From positions 9,307,335-9,371,334 of the forward strand of contig NC_023754.2 in the NCBI RefSeq assembly GCF_000499845.2: a stretch of DNA of 64,000 nucleotides. The letters are read 5' to 3'. The translations under genes were made by a program, and so were the position numbers. Position 1 is the stretch's first letter. The number at the start of each line of letters is the position of its first letter. The notes under the pieces were generated by a model. The model did no database searches, was not told the DNA's origin, and worked only from the letters and a program-made list of their open reading frames with translations. Source of the stretch: Phaseolus vulgaris (taxonomy: Eukaryota; Streptophyta; Magnoliopsida; Fabales; Fabaceae). This document shows positions 10,535-23,300 of the stretch, piece by piece.

Positions 10535-12306
10535 TGTTGAAGAAGGTTGCTGCCCCTTCAAGATTGTGTTTGATGAAGACTTCTATGTACATTTCATTTG
10601 TATTTTGCTTTGCTTTAAGTATGTCTTAGGTAGTGCTTAGAGGTTGTCTAAGAGTGGGCTTTTTGCTGAATAACTCACCTCATAACCACTGGCCATGTGA
10701 TAAGAACAAGCATAAGTTTTCTTAAACTGTTTTTCACATGTTTTACAAAAAACACGTTTACTGCATAAAAATAAATCGGTTCTTTTCTAAATAAACAAAT
10801 TCATTTTTTAAACTGATGCCTTGGCTAAGTCTTGTGGAAATTAGATTTTGTGCATCAGGTATTTTGACTAAGTCTTCTTCTTTTCAAAACGACTGAGTTT
10901 TAAATAGTTAAACTTTCTCTGTTTTCGTTTTGAAAAATAAATCTGTTCATCTGTAAATGAATAGATTCTTTTTGTCTCTGGTTCCATGTCAAGCTTAAAC
11001 GTTTTCAGTTTTATCTCTGCACCAGAATGGTTAACTAAGTCTCCTCACTTAACAAATTCTCTAACTGCTTTTTGAAAATAAATCTGTTCATTTTATTTTC
11101 AATCTGTTCATTTTATAACAGCTTTAACTGTTTTTCAAAAATCTATTATAAGTTGGTTTTCTATAAAATGAAAACTTGTTTCTGAGTTTAAGCATCGTTC
11201 ATACATTTGCAAAAACAAGTTTTACAGCAGAGAATCAAAAGTTTACAAAGGATTAGCATTTGTTCTTCAAAGATTTCGAAAATCACAAAGTGCTTGTTCT
11301 TGGTTTGGTTCCAAAAGCTTGGTGTGAGGTGCTGCTACTGTTCTAGCAATCTTGCCTACTGGTTTAAGGCAGATCTTTGTATCCTCAATCAGGTGTAGTC
11401 GTTTCACTTCTCATTGCTTGTAATAGTTTGGTTAAACACTCTTCTTGATAGGTTTTCTTGGAGAGTGTGTGTGTGAGCTGAAATAGGTTTTTTCAGCAAG
11501 AATACCTAAGTTCTTGTAGGTTTCAAGAACAGTGGGAATTGTACTTGGTTGTACTGTGTTTTAGTGATTTCTACCTGGTTTTGGTGAAGACTGGATGTAG
11601 CTCAGTTGAGTGAACCAGTATAACTGCTTGTGTTCATTCTTTCTCACTCTCTGCAATTTCATTTCTGCATAATTGATAAAACAGCAAAGAAATAAATCTG
11701 TTCAAGTGAAAATAAATCTGTTCTTTCTGGGCTCAGTTCATACTGTTCTTAACTTCTGAAAAGTTGTTTGATTCTGATAAGAAGATATAAAATTTGTTAA
11801 AAGTCACTACAACAGATTGACTGTGATAGGTTGCTCAAGAAATTGTCAAAGCTATTAATTGAACCTTAAACAATTGCTTAAAATTTAAGCTTGCTGTTCT
11901 GTGATTCACTGTTCTTAATTTCTGGAAAATTGTTTGATATCAAGAAGAACACTCATAGTTTGTTAAAGGCCACTGGAACAGGTTGATTGTAAAGGTTATT
12001 CAATTAATTGGCAATGCTATCAATTGAACCTTAATCACTTGCTTGAAACTGAAGTTTGTTGTTTTGGTGTTTCACTGGTTTTTGTTCTAATATCAGTGTG
12101 TGCATCTGGAAAGTCTATCTGCATAATCTTGTGATTAACCTTGCTGTATAAACGCTTTTCAAACAAAAACAGTGCTGAAATAAATCTGTTCATTTTCACA
12201 TAAATCGATTTATTTTCTGTAAACTGTGTTAAACACTGTTTCTGCGAGAAAGTTTTAAAAGGTCAATTCACCCCCCTCTTGAACTTTGGCATTATTAAAC
12301 CCAACA
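10535..12306 (+). repeat. 3' LTR of the Copia element
   Basis: It starts TGTTGAAGAAGG and ends AAACCCAACA, followed by the TSD TAAAC. It differs from the 5' LTR at about 30 sites, including GAT to CAA near 10797 and a 1-bp insertion near 12012. Confidence 0.93.
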
Positions 12307-12500
12307 TAAACAACCGATTGTTTCGAAGAAACAACCGATTGTTTTTCCTGGTATTACAGTTTTGCTTGCTGTTTTGGCTAACTGAATTGCTGAATCAATT
12401 GGTTTCTGAAATAAGTTCATTCTAGCTTTGAAAAGTTTGCGAAAACCCCTTTAAACCATTCACCCCCCTCTAGTTTAAAGTCATCTTTTCTAACACCCTT

Positions 12501-13805
12501 GAGATCAAGACCTCTCAATACAATGAGAAAACACTCTTTATAGAGAGTAACAATGAAAGCGCATAGGGTTATCTCCACATAGCGAAGGATTTACAATTAA
12601 TGACTCACTCCCTAAAGTGTAAATGCTCTAAACAAAAAATCTAAAAGGTATAAGCACAATGAAAGACTACTCACACTACAATATATGATCGTGTTGTATA
12701 TCTTAGTCTTCATCTTCATGGTCTTTATATAGCTTTCAAACTATGACCATTGAAGCTTTGATTTCTTCTCTTTTTCACATAGCCGTTGGATGCTCAATAT
12801 CGAAACTTTTTAATCTAGTTTTATTCTTCTGTATTTTGAATTGTTTCTTTCTTTGTCCAAATTTGAATGTTGATACTTCAATGTTATAATCTTGATTATC
12901 TTTAACAATATATATTGTTGGTTGAATAGGGCTCAAATACATGAAATCGTCTTCCATTCTTATTCATATTCTATGGTCAACAATTGTTGGTTCTCACCAT
13001 TGAGTATTAAGCACACTACAAAACCCAATGAATTTTAATTTCAAATAAAAACAAAGACATTCATAAAAAAACAATAACTTAGGGAATATCACATTGTTAT
13101 TCAATCTCAACAGGGTAAATCTAACAAGTCATAATAAGATCTTATAGTGAAATTTAAAGTATAAGAAGCTAAGAAACAAAAAACATGAATCCTTTGAATG
13201 TTGTAGGTCAGCTTAGGCTTCAAGATCTTTTCCTCCTAAGATTTCTCTAGGCTTCAGCCTTGAGGCTTTCTTATGATTTCTCTCTTATGCCTCTTAATTC
13301 CAACTCTCTACTCTAGATGACTCTCTCTTTTGATGGAGATAGGCCTTAACCGTAACAAGTCAAACATTTTGAAATTTTTCACAAGTTCACATGTTTCTCT
13401 TGGCAAAATATGTTTTAATAGTCTCCACACAAAAATCAACTGAGAGTAAATAGTACAAAGCAATATTTACATTGTATCTTTTGTCATACAACTCACAAAT
13501 TTGTTGCACATCTTTATTCTTTGGAATTGGATGTATGTTTTCTTTTAAAATACTTAAAATTTAAGCTTGTCTTGGTTTTTCTATATCACACTACGCTGAC
13601 CTATAATTCTTTCTTAAGGAATTTGATCAGAGGTAATAAATTCAAGAAAATTATAGTGGTGTCTTTTTTTTTTAGGTTTTAAAAAGGAGTTACAAAACAA
13701 TAGCTTCTAAGAGGTCATCCATAATACTATTCTCACATAACATGCTTAATTTTGAAGTTCTTATTATCTAATGCATTAATTAAAAGGTGCCTTGATTTGT
13801 AAGTT
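12501..13805. other. Non-coding host DNA of the nest, right part
   Basis: No credible ORF is present. The sequence continues 773-1056. It has a possible TATA-like GTCTTTATATAGC at about 12720 and a poly(T) run near 13665. An old unidentified LTR or other repeat is possible. Confidence 0.35.
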
Positions 13806-13989
13806 TGGTTACTTGGTAATGAATTAGGTATTGATTAATGGGGGAGGCGCGTGTTTTAGACGTTTGAGTGGGGGTAGGGTTTCCTGGTGCAGAGAAGGCT
13901 TACCTAATTCAGTGGAACGCATGGGCAACGCAAGAAAGGAAGGGGAAGACTTGGCCCCTTTAGTGCATGTGTCAGAACAGAAATAGAAG

Positions 13990-14670
13990 GTGGGTTACGT
14001 GCCAAAAGGGTTTGGAACGGCTATAGAGAGAGGCAAGGAGTTTGACCTAATAGTTAATGGGCCATCAAAGGCCCAGAGGAACGAAGGGAGTATGTTTAGA
14101 GCTTTTATGGGATTGGGCCCAAAAGAAGTGGAAGATGAACAATCAAGAGGGGTGCAAAAAGTAACCTATCTAACAGGAACCACTAACAACGCCATGAACG
14201 ATGAGGAGGAATGGAGGCACAACGCTCCGAGGGAGGACACGCAACGACACTTCACGATAAAAAATGTGAGGCACTTTTCTCCTGTTGGTGCTCACAGAGA
14301 TGAGGCTGCCAATGAGAGGGAGGCGTACTCGGCCTTCGTAGACAACAAAGATGGTAGTGTACAACCGCAAGGACACCGCAATTCTATGTGCCGCGATTCA
14401 GAGAAGGGCACGGGGATCTCTTGGTTTCCCTTGCTTATAGTTGAAGATGGCATTGAGATGAATTTGCGGTTAGAGGAGAGGGAAGTTGCATCGTCGAGTT
14501 GTAGGGGAGGAGCAGTGTTAGAGGAAGAAAAAGATGACGGAACGTCTTTGGTAGAAAAGAACGCGGAGAGTTCAACGTCTTGCGAAATCGAGAGTAAGTA
14601 CTTAGGAACGGGGAGGCTCGTAAGAGATGAAGAAGAGACGAGAATCTCGTCGGCGGTCATACCAATGTAG
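13990..14670 (+). pseudogene. LINE ORF1-side segment, unidentified 226-codon open frame
   Basis: This open stretch has no ATG at its 5' end (it opens with GTG) and ends at TAG 14668-14670. It is rich in acidic and serine residues and shows no zinc knuckle or RRM that I can see. It lies about 200 bp upstream of the endonuclease remnant, where plant L1 elements have the end of ORF1 or the linker to ORF2. Base composition is far less AT-rich than the flanks, as for the rest of the LINE. It could equally be a captured host fragment. Confidence 0.4.
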
Positions 14671-14905
14671 AGTTCAACGTCCAAATAGCGGGATTTAAGG
14701 TTAGATTCTAAAAATATTTAACCATGGTTTATCTGATAGAGGTGTAAGGAATTGTAATAGGCTTTTCTTGATGAATAACGAGCATTCTAAAGAAAATTTG
14801 GAATACTAGAAAGGAGATGGGGTTCTCTTTTACATGCGATGAAAATTAGGGATAAATCATATGTAAGGAGGGCGAGCACAAGCATGATGGAGAACAATTT
14901 TTCTG

Positions 14906-15562
14906 ATGATGAAGCTAATTAGCATGAATATTATGGGAGTGGGGGAAGCATTAAAAAGAATTATTTGCACAATATCACTAATGGGAGTAACTATAATTCT
15001 TGAAGGGGAATGGAGAATAGGAGAGGCTTTACAGATCACCATTGTTAATATGTATAATGTTGACCCACTTACAGACAAAAGAGTTGTGTGGGAGGAGGTG
15101 CGAGAAAAGAGGAGGACACAAAATACAAAGGCGTTGTGCGTGGTTGAGGACTTTAATTCTATTAGAAGATCGAGAGAGAAGAGGAACGTGGGGAATGGTG
15201 ATGATCACAAAAGGGAGATGACAAGGTTTAATGACTTTATTGAAAACTCAGAGTTGGTCGATATTCCGATGGTGGGAAGAAAATACACACAGTATAAACC
15301 AAATGGTTTGATTAAGATCAAAATAGACCAGATATTAGTGTCAAGAGAGTGGTTGGATAAGTGGTCGGACAGTAAGTGTCACGTCTTAGACAAATTGATG
15401 TTTGATCATTGCGCCTTGGTTTTAAAAACGGATATCACGGACAAGGGACCGAAACCGTTTAGGAGTTTGGACATCTGGCAAAATGATAGCAGGTTTAAGG
15501 ATTTTGTTCGTAATAAATGGGGTAGCTACGAGGTGCAAGGAAATGGGGTCTTTGTTTTTTAA
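14906..15562 (+). pseudogene. LINE ORF2 endonuclease domain, internally deleted
   Basis: The frame opens with a typical plant L1 endonuclease start (MKLISMNIMGVGEALKR), but the glutamate-bearing QETK region is missing. It resumes at EGEWRIGEALQITIVNMYNV, so roughly 80 codons appear to be deleted. CVVEDFNSIRR corresponds to the GDFN motif with G changed to E. YTQYKPNG, KIKIDQILVSREW and LMFDHCALVL correspond to the later motifs, including the catalytic D-H pair. This domain nicks target DNA for target-primed reverse transcription. With the first motif gone it cannot be active. Confidence 0.8.
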
Positions 15563-15565
15563 AGA

Positions 15566-17187
15566 GAAGCTGAAGATGTTGGAATCTGGTTTAAAAGTTT
15601 GGAACAGAGAAGTGTTTGGCAATGTTTTTCAACAAGGGGAGGAGATTCAAAAGAGACTTTATGAGCTAGACCCTAAGGATGATGAGAGCGAGTTGGACAA
15701 GGTAGGAAGGGAGGAGAGAAAGTGGTTATTAGATTAGTAGAGAAAAACAACCATAGCCAGGAAGATCTTTTACAATAGAAGGCTCGTCTCAGGTGGCTGA
15801 AGTAGGGGGACTTGAATACAAAATACTTCCACTCGGTAATCAAATGGAGAAGAGTAAGAAATGGATTCAGTGGGTTGAGGGACAAGGGTCAGTGGTATGA
15901 CGAGTAGGATGTGGTGAAGGAAAAAGTAAGAGATTTCTTTAAAGAAAGGTTAAGTGGAGAATCAAGCCAATGAGTTAGGTTAGATAATGCAGAGTTCAAT
16001 ACAATTACAGAAGAAGACAATGTATTGCTGGTAGGAAGGATAACCGAATAGGAAGTTAAGCTTGTAGTGTGGAGTTGTGATAGTGATAAAATCCCAGGAC
16101 CTGATGGCTTCTATTTTGGTTGTATAAAGTTTTGTTGGGAAGAGATCAAGGCCGACATCATGAGAGTTGTTCATGATTTCGAGGAAGATGGTCAAGGGGG
16201 ATGAATGCTTCGTTTATTTCTTTGATTTCTAAAGTCGACAATCCGCAACATTTGAATGAATTTAGACCTATTTCTTTGGTCGGATGTTTGTACAAAATTG
16301 TGACTAAAATCTTATCTCTGAGGATGAAGAAAGTTTTACATAAGATTATAGACAACATGCAATCTGTGTTTTTGGAGGGCATGAGGCTAATGAACAGTGT
16401 TATAGTAGCAAACGAAGTCTTGGAAGAAGTGAAGAGGAGGAAGGGCATTTGTGTTTTTTTCAAGGTTGATTATGAAAAAGCATATGATTCAGTCATCTGG
16501 GATTTTATTTACTACATGTTGGAAAGGCTAGGTTTTTGTGCGAAGTGGATTGGATGGATAAGTGCATGTCTTGAGTCTTCATAGGTGTCTGTGTTAGTAA
16601 ATGAGAGTCTTACTCAGGAATTTAAGCCAAAGAAGGGTTTGAGACAAGGAGATTCACTAGCTCCATTTCTTTTCCTTATTGTGGCTGAAGGGTTAGCTGG
16701 GGTTGTAAGGAAGGCAGTAGAGAAAGATTTTTTAGAAAGTGTGGAGATCGGAGGCAGGTGTAAAAAGGTCAATATGCTCCAGTATACAGATGATACGTTG
16801 TTTTTTTGCAAAGAAAAAGCGCAAAGTGTGTTTGTTATTAAGGCGATTCTGAATTGCTTTGAATTAGCATCAGGTTTGAAAGTTAATTTTCAGAATAGCA
16901 GTGTTAGAGGGGTGAGTGGCAGCTATCTTCTGATTCAACATTTTGCGGCTATTTTGAACTGCGACATGATGAAGACTTCGTTCAAATATCTGGGTATGCT
17001 GGTGGGTGGATCTCACAAAAGAAGTAAGTTCTGGGAAGGGGTGGTGGACAGAGTGAGGAACAAATTAGGCAAATGGAAAGGAAAGTTTATCTCTATGGCC
17101 GGACGACTTTGCTTGATTAAATCAATATTATCTTCTCTTCCATTGTTTTATATGTCTATGTATATAAAATGCTGGTTATGGTGGTGA
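15566..17187 (+). pseudogene. LINE ORF2 reverse transcriptase, several stops
   Basis: From about 15566 the linker between endonuclease and polymerase is readable in two frames. Clear reverse transcriptase motifs follow: LNEFRPISLVGCLYKIVTKI, QSVFLEGM, FKVDYEKAYDSVIWDF (first catalytic aspartate), a TAG stop at 16582-16584, then KKGLRQGDSLAPFLFLIVAE and MLQYTDDTLFF, a YxDD motif reading YTDD. ASGLKVNF and FKYLGMLVGG follow. The order matches plant L1 elements. At least three stop or frame lesions make it non-functional. Confidence 0.88.
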
Positions 17188-17894
17188 AGGATTTAGTGAA
17201 GTTACAGTGAGGAACTTCCTGTGGGGACGGGGTTTGGATGGCAGGAAAATTGCATGGGCTTCGTGGAAAAAAGTTTGTGAGCCAAAGTAAGGAGGGCTAG
17301 GAATAGACATTAGACGGTTTAATACTGCTTTGTTAGGGAAGTGAATCTGGCGGTTAGGTTATGAGAAGAAGAGTTTGTAGAGAGAAGTGTTGGAATCTAA
17401 GTATGGAGGTTGGAGGGATCTTCAGGTTCAAAGGCATTGTAGAACAGATTCTCTTGGTGGCGGGATTTGAAGGAGGTTTAGTCTCTCGAGGGCTGGAAAA
17501 ACATGTCCAACGATAATTTCACTTGGGAAGTTGGGAATGGGAAAGAGATAAGGTTATGGGAGGACAAATGGGTGGGCAATATGACTCTCAAGGACATTTT
17601 CCCGAGGTTGTTCTCTATTTGATCTAATAAGGAATATCTCCTTTGGCTAGAAAGGGAGAGGGCTGATAATTCAAAGTGGACTTGGAGGATTGAATGGAGA
17701 AGGAACTTGTTTGAATGGGAAAAGAATCTGGAACAACAAATGATGCATCTTTTGGGTGAACAAAGAATAAGAGCGGATAAGGAGGATACTTGGGTTTGAA
17801 AAGATGGAGAGAAAACGGTGTACACGATCAAATCTGCATAGAAAATGCTTAAAGAAGAAGTTCAAGTGGATGACAAGGATCTTTTCGTGGGTTT
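17188..17894 (+). pseudogene. LINE ORF2 C-terminal region, truncated
   Basis: Multiple frames retain fragments of the plant L1 region after the polymerase: LWGRGLDGRKIAWASW-like around 17218, DNFTWEVGNGKEIRLWEDKW around 17511 and DGEKTVYTIKSA around 17803. Similarity stops at about 17894, before the expected zinc-binding zf-RVT motif. That motif survives in the second LINE at about 57620. Confidence 0.65.
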
Positions 17895-18289
17895 CAAGTA
17901 GACTCCACCACCACTTCAACCACTAGATTAAACACGAAACAAAATACACAAAAGTACACCGTTGTTGATAAATGCTTTCTCACGACCACATCTCTTCTTC
18001 CACTTTGAGTTTTGAATAGGAGGTCGATTTCAAATGGTTTCACTATCTTAGGCTTAGGGTTAGTCATGCACTAATCACCAATGCAAACACTAAGGGTTTC
18101 AAATTTTTAATTTGGTTTCTTATCGTTTAACCTTATAGATAACCAATGCAAGGGAGCTCAAGATTTTGGAGAAAAGGAAAAATGAGTAGCTGAAGATTTG
18201 GAAGAAAGGAAATAGCGTGAAAGGAAGAAATGAGAAAGGGGAAAGTATGAAAAATAATATCACTTATTTAATTTTCTCACAACATGGGT

Positions 18290-18535
18290 AACTCGTCGCT
18301 TGACGAGGTGAATGTAGGTGGCCTCGGTTCTGGGTGTTACGGTAAAGTTGAATGTTGCTGTGAGGTAACCTGTTGGTTATATTTTTGGGTATGGTTTTCT
18401 CACTTTAAGGTTGTTCTGCTCCAACCGAGAGTTTCGTTTGTGGATGATATAGGAAGTCCAGGTTACTGTATATGGGTTGAGATACCCCTGAAGTATCTCC
18501 TTTAATTTTATTTATTCATTGCTGATAAAAAAAAA
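18290..18535 (+). other. LINE 3' untranslated tail with poly(A)
   Basis: It ends GAGATACCCCTGAAGTATC, a T-rich stretch and GCTGATAAAAAAAAAA. This matches the tail at 34205-34293 (GGGTATCCCTGAAATACCTC then TTGATTAAAAAAA). Confidence 0.7.
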
Positions 18536-19255
18536 ATCCCAATACGCGTCATATAATTGATGCTAACATAATAAAATATTAATATTTTTTATTAGGTTAA
18601 GCCTATAAATTTTTTTTATCATATTTTATTTAATTTATTGTTTTTAAATTAAACTTTGTGTCGACTATTGTTAAATTATTTAATTCAAAATATAATCTGA
18701 GTATCCAATTTTATCCCAAAAACCGACGTTATGTACTTTTTTTTATTATACTTTATTTTAACAATTGTTATGTTAGTGTCTATTTATAATTGATTTGGTG
18801 TCCTATTAGAGTTGTTTTGTACACTATTTTATTTTATATGATGATTAATTGTTGACATTTTTATAGTGATATTTTACGCTTGATCACCATTCTTCCTATG
18901 GTTTACAACCATTTTTCTCTTTTTATCCATATTATCTTTCTCGTAATCCTTCCAAAAATAAAATCTAGTTTTTATTATATTTTAATATATAAAAATGAAT
19001 TTTGAAAGACAAAAGAAATTTTTATAATAAAGCATTAACATTTAGTAAAAATGATTTAACTCGAACCTGATAAAAAATAATAAATGTTAAGAATTAATTA
19101 GAATTTAGGTGTTTATTTACGAAAGCAAGGGAAATTTAAGGTACCTAATTATAATCAATTAAGAAAAAATAAAGTTTAGGGTATATGTAATTACAAAATG
19201 ATTGAAATTTAAGAGAATAAATAATTTAACAAATTATATATATATATATATATAT
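18536..19255. other. AT-rich spacer
   Basis: No ORF, RNA gene or named repeat is visible apart from a short (AT)n run at 19237-19255 next to the solo LTR. Confidence 0.6.
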
Positions 19256-19963
19256 TGTTGGAAAAATTCAAAAATTAATTCTCCCTCTTTGATATAGATA
19301 CAAGATGGACATTTACGGGAGCAATAAGCAAATAATAGAAAATAGAATAATGACACATAGAATTTTCAACTCGAGAAGTAAAATCCACGGGAAAATTCCT
19401 CCACTATGAAAGTAGGATTACAATATTTGTTTTTTCTCACTCTGTGAGGATAACACTCAATCTCAATCTCATCTCACCTAACATTGATGGAATACAAAGT
19501 CTTTTTTCTTGGATCTCACTAGGATCTCTCTTTAATCTCACCATTATGCTGAAAACACATCCACTATGAAAGTGGGATTACAAAGTCTGGCCAGCCGGAG
19601 TTCCCTTTATAGAAAAGATGAGAGGAAAACTTCTTCATAAAGAGATTAATGCTCATTACATTTTCAAGAGAGAGTTACAATTTCCAAAAAAACAATTTAA
19701 TGGCCATCATTGAATATATTCAATGGATTGATTACCAATATTAATTGGTCATAATCTCTCATTAACTTAAGGAGAGATTCCCCAGCAATTCTCTCCCCTT
19801 AATTGACTTAATTGAGGTGTATCAATAATTCAGCTACCACAATAGTGTTACCAATATTAATTAGTCATAATCTTCCATTAACTCCACAACAGTGTAAGTT
19901 CCCCACAATAATATTACTAATATTAATTGGTCATAATTTCCTATTAAATTAAAGAGTCCAACA
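19256..19963. mobile_element. Solo LTR, 708 bp
   Basis: It begins TGTTGGAAAAATTC and ends GAGTCCAACA, giving the 6-bp terminal inverted pair TGTTGG/CCAACA. TATAT flanks it on both sides (19251-19255, 19964-19968), though the left flank is itself an AT repeat. Internally, ACCAATATTAATTGGTCATAAT and AAGTGGGATTACAAA-like phrases recur two to four times. No internal retrotransposon sequence is present. Orientation cannot be fixed. Confidence 0.75.
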
Positions 19964-20360
19964 TATATATATATTATATATCCGTTTAAACGTATATTAA
20001 AATATCTTTCACTGGTCTTATTAAATACTTGAAAATCATAGAAACCAAAAAAATTCTGATAAATTATATCATCAAGCCTATTCTTGAAAGATATAATATA
20101 AGTAAACCAGATTGATAAATGAAGGGATAATGTATTTATTTGCTCAATCAATGGAAAGAGGATATAATTCACAAGGTACAAGTCAATTAGGCTTTACAAC
20201 AAAAGAGTGTAAAACCAGCAAAGTTCAACATATGCGTGTTTATATATTAAAGAAATTAAAAAACTGTGAGAATAATGAAAAGTATATGATAATAACCTCT
20301 ATATGTTCATACAGTATACATATATAAAACATATCTACCAAAGTTATTACTCACTCCAAC
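19964..20360. other. Region downstream of the NAC gene
   Basis: AT-rich and without a convincing ORF. It should contain the 3' untranslated region and poly(A) site of the minus-strand NAC gene; TTTATATAT-rich tracts around 20240-20330 are candidates, but no single signal stands out. Confidence 0.4.
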
Positions 20361-23300
20361 CTAAGAAAAGTAGGGTGGAATATGTGTTTCTTCTGTACAA
20401 TCAAACACAGAGGAAGGATCAATGGCAAACTGAACCACAGATCTGAGGTCATCCCAATTCTCATTGGCAAATGCATACTCTTCAACATTCTGGTTCCAAA
20501 AACTTGGATAAGGGGTTGATGGGGTTTGAAGATGGGGTAGTTGGCCAAACTGACCAAGAAATAAGTGTTTCTTTTCATCAACCTGTCCAAATACTGGCTT
20601 TAGTTGTTGCATCATCTCAGTGTCTCTGCAGATCAAATATGGCTTGCAGTTGTCAGAATCTAAGGTGCTTGTGTTGGAATTCACAGTGTTGGATTTGGTG
20701 ATGGCTGTTGAGTCCTTCAAATTTGGAGTGTACTTTTTGAAAGTTGGGGTGCGTTTGAATATTCTGCAGAGTGTCCACACCTCCTGCAAATACATCAATG
20801 ACAGAGACAAAAAAAAAAGTTATGGTTATTATATTCATGCAATTAACTTCATTTTCATCCCTTTTTTTTATCACAACATTTATTAATTTTTTTCATTTCT
20901 CTCTTTTTCTTCCACTTGTATAACCTCAAAAATGAAATAAATTATTAAAAAAACTTATGGTTCAGGTCAATATTTCTCTCTTTTTTAATGCATCTTTTAA
21001 AGATTCTTTTGTAATTATCATGGAATGCACTAAATGTTTCTATTTTAAGAAGATATTTATGATTTTTAATTTTCATTTTTTTTAAGAAGTAAGAATATGA
21101 TGGGTAAAAGATTGATTCATATCTTGAACTTTAAAAAATAGTTAAATAATATTTAACATGTTTTAAAAACAATTCAATGGTTGTTTGGAGAGAAAGACAG
21201 AGATAGGGGAATATACATCTCCCCTTGAATTTTGTTGTGGTACCAAAATTTTGTCTACATTTGTCTCATTCTAAGTATTCAAAAACTTTGATGGGTGTAG
21301 GTTTTTGTCTTTGAAAAATATAATATTTAACATTCTTTCTGAAAAACGCTTATATGGGTATAGATATTTCCATTTGAAATTATGTTCTGGTACCAAAATT
21401 TTGTGTATATTTGTCTCATCCTAACTATTTATAAATTTTCTGCGACCTCACTTAATTAATGTGTGTAAGGAAAAAAAGATGGCTCTTGGCTTTTGTCTTT
21501 GAAAAATAGACACAATTTTTTCGTATGAAACAAGAGCATTAAGAAAAAAAATTCAAGACTCATTCCAAGGGACTGGGTCATGTTTTAAAAGTACTATTAA
21601 TTAATTAATTAAAGGGGGATTGCATGGTTTTTTTTTTTTTTATAATGAAAGTTACATTCAACCAAAATGTCAGTGTTCAAAGGGGTTGAGTTGGCCATAT
21701 CCATAAAGTTCATTATATGGGACCATTCAAGAAATCAATGAAATCAATTAATTTCACCTTGAGAACCACAAGGGAAGAGGGACCCTTAAAGTATAGGGGA
21801 AGCAATCACCACAAAAATTCCTATATCTCTTAGTTTATGTGCATTGCATGAAAATTGTAAAAAAAAATCTCTAAAATAACAGGATTATATTAAATAAAAA
21901 AAATATGTTATAACTGTTAAATATATAATATCAATGAAAATGAGGTTTGAAAATGTTTTCTAATCAATTAGTTATACATTATTACAACTGCAATAATTAT
22001 ATTTATAAAAATTTCAAGATAACACATTAAGCAACTAAGAAAGTTCTAATTTTGTTATAATTTATGCAGGAAAATGATTTCAAATTGGCTCAAAGTGATG
22101 TTATAGTGAATGAAACTATGAGATTAAACCATAACTGGTTAAGTATTTGATTCGTAGTCAAATCAGATTCGATTCGTGATTATATGAAATAAATTTAATG
22201 AAGTCCAGAGTTTTTTCTATCAAAATAAATAAAGAAATTATTATGGAATCGTGTAAGTAGTACTCCACTCCATATTAAGGCCATCATAAAATGAAATAAT
22301 ATTTTTAATTTTATACATCTATTAACATAAATTATTTTCATGCTACTATTAATTAATTATTATTAATAATTATAGTGTAAAAATTTATTTAATTAAATAT
22401 TATTATAAAGTAAGTTTAAATGATATTGTAGAAAAATATAACATCTTAGAATATTATAGTTGAATAAATAGACTAGTTTAATCAATATGAAAGATAATAT
22501 AAAAAAAAAAGTTTAGAAACTTTAAATTCATTCATACGCTATTGTAAATTCTAGAAGGAAAAAAAAAAGAGAGAAAATACAAACTTCTCTATTTGACTGA
22601 CACATATGGAGGTCAATGTTTTCCATATATATACAACATGTATCCAATTATTTCTAAGGAAAGACCAAAGTCAAATCTTCTTGTAAATAAATACAAAATT
22701 TAAGAAACTATGTGGTTTTTGTGCATTTGTTTATCATTTTCCCCTTATAAAATGGGTCTGAATTGTGCTACGTATGAAGAATAATTTAAACATTTATATG
22801 GTTGTAAAGCTTTTCCCTCTATTAGGTATATAACTTTTAAAATAGTTATTACAAAATTTAGGTAACCATATATAGCAAAATCGTAAAAGAAAATTACTAT
22901 ACATGATAAATTATTTTCTCTTAAAATTTTGGCACCTTGATTTAAAATATTACAAAAAAAATCATTAAATAAAAATTAGTTTTAGAAAAAAAAAATAATT
23001 AGTCGCTAAATCGACTATATTAAATATTATTTTAGAGATTAAAAAAAATTATTGATATCTAAAGTAGTTTATATTATTAATAAATAGTTTCTAAATTGGT
23101 ATCTAATTAGCTATTAAGATTGATACCAATTTAAAAATTATTTATTAATAATAAAGTCTATTTTAGATACAAAGACTTTTTTTTTAATCTCAAAAATAGT
23201 ATTTAATATAGTTAATCTAGTGATTAATTATTATTTTTTATCTAAAATTAGTTTATATTTAATGAAACAAAAACTCTTAATAATTGTACTTTAAGTCTAA

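Larger units (their letters stand above)
2010..12306 (+). mobile_element. Near-complete Copia LTR retrotransposon, Sirevirus-like, with a third ORF
   Basis: The 10.3-kb element has two LTRs of 1771 and 1772 bp, a primer binding site, gag, pol, a third ORF and a polypurine tract. It is flanked by the 5-bp duplication TAAAC at 2005-2009 and 12307-12311. Comparing the LTRs by eye gives about 30 substitutions and one 1-bp indel, roughly 98% identity, so it is fairly young. The pol order (protease, integrase, reverse transcriptase, RNase H) is that of Copia. Duplicated GGGGGAGA tracts and an extra ORF after pol point to the Sirevirus lineage, which is an inference. Coding capacity is damaged: a gag frameshift, a substituted protease aspartate and a stop in ORF3. 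This copy probably cannot move alone. Confidence 0.93.
1057..12495 (+). mobile_element. Solo Copia LTR (family A), split by a younger Copia element
   Basis: The LTR begins TGTTGAACCAAGTGG at 1057 and ends TCTTTTCTAACA at 12495. The direct duplication CCCTT flanks it at 1052-1056 and 12496-12500. Its own sequence is only 1057-2009 plus 12312-12495, about 1.14 kb, because a second element inserted at 2010. The same LTR family flanks the gag-bearing derivative at 26595, and another copy starts at 63814. No internal region of its own remains, so recombination between two LTRs probably removed it before or after the nested insertion. It carries several copies of the palindromic motif AAACAATCGATTGTTT. 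Confidence 0.88.
13806..18535 (+). mobile_element. Decayed L1-type LINE (non-LTR retrotransposon)
   Basis: Pieces appear in the right order on the plus strand: an ORF1-side segment, an AP-endonuclease remnant, reverse transcriptase and the region after it, then a 3' untranslated tail ending in about ten A residues at 18535. There are many stops and frame changes. A foreign or rearranged segment of about 400 bp (17895-18290) separates the coding part from the tail. The 5' boundary is uncertain; I place it where a G-rich, coding-like composition begins. No target duplication could be assigned. The tail resembles that at 34205-34293. Confidence 0.8.

Noticed and set aside
20471..20886. Plus-strand ORFs over the third NAC exon
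   Set aside because: They are antisense shadows; the minus strand gives a clean NAC C-terminus with correct splice sites.
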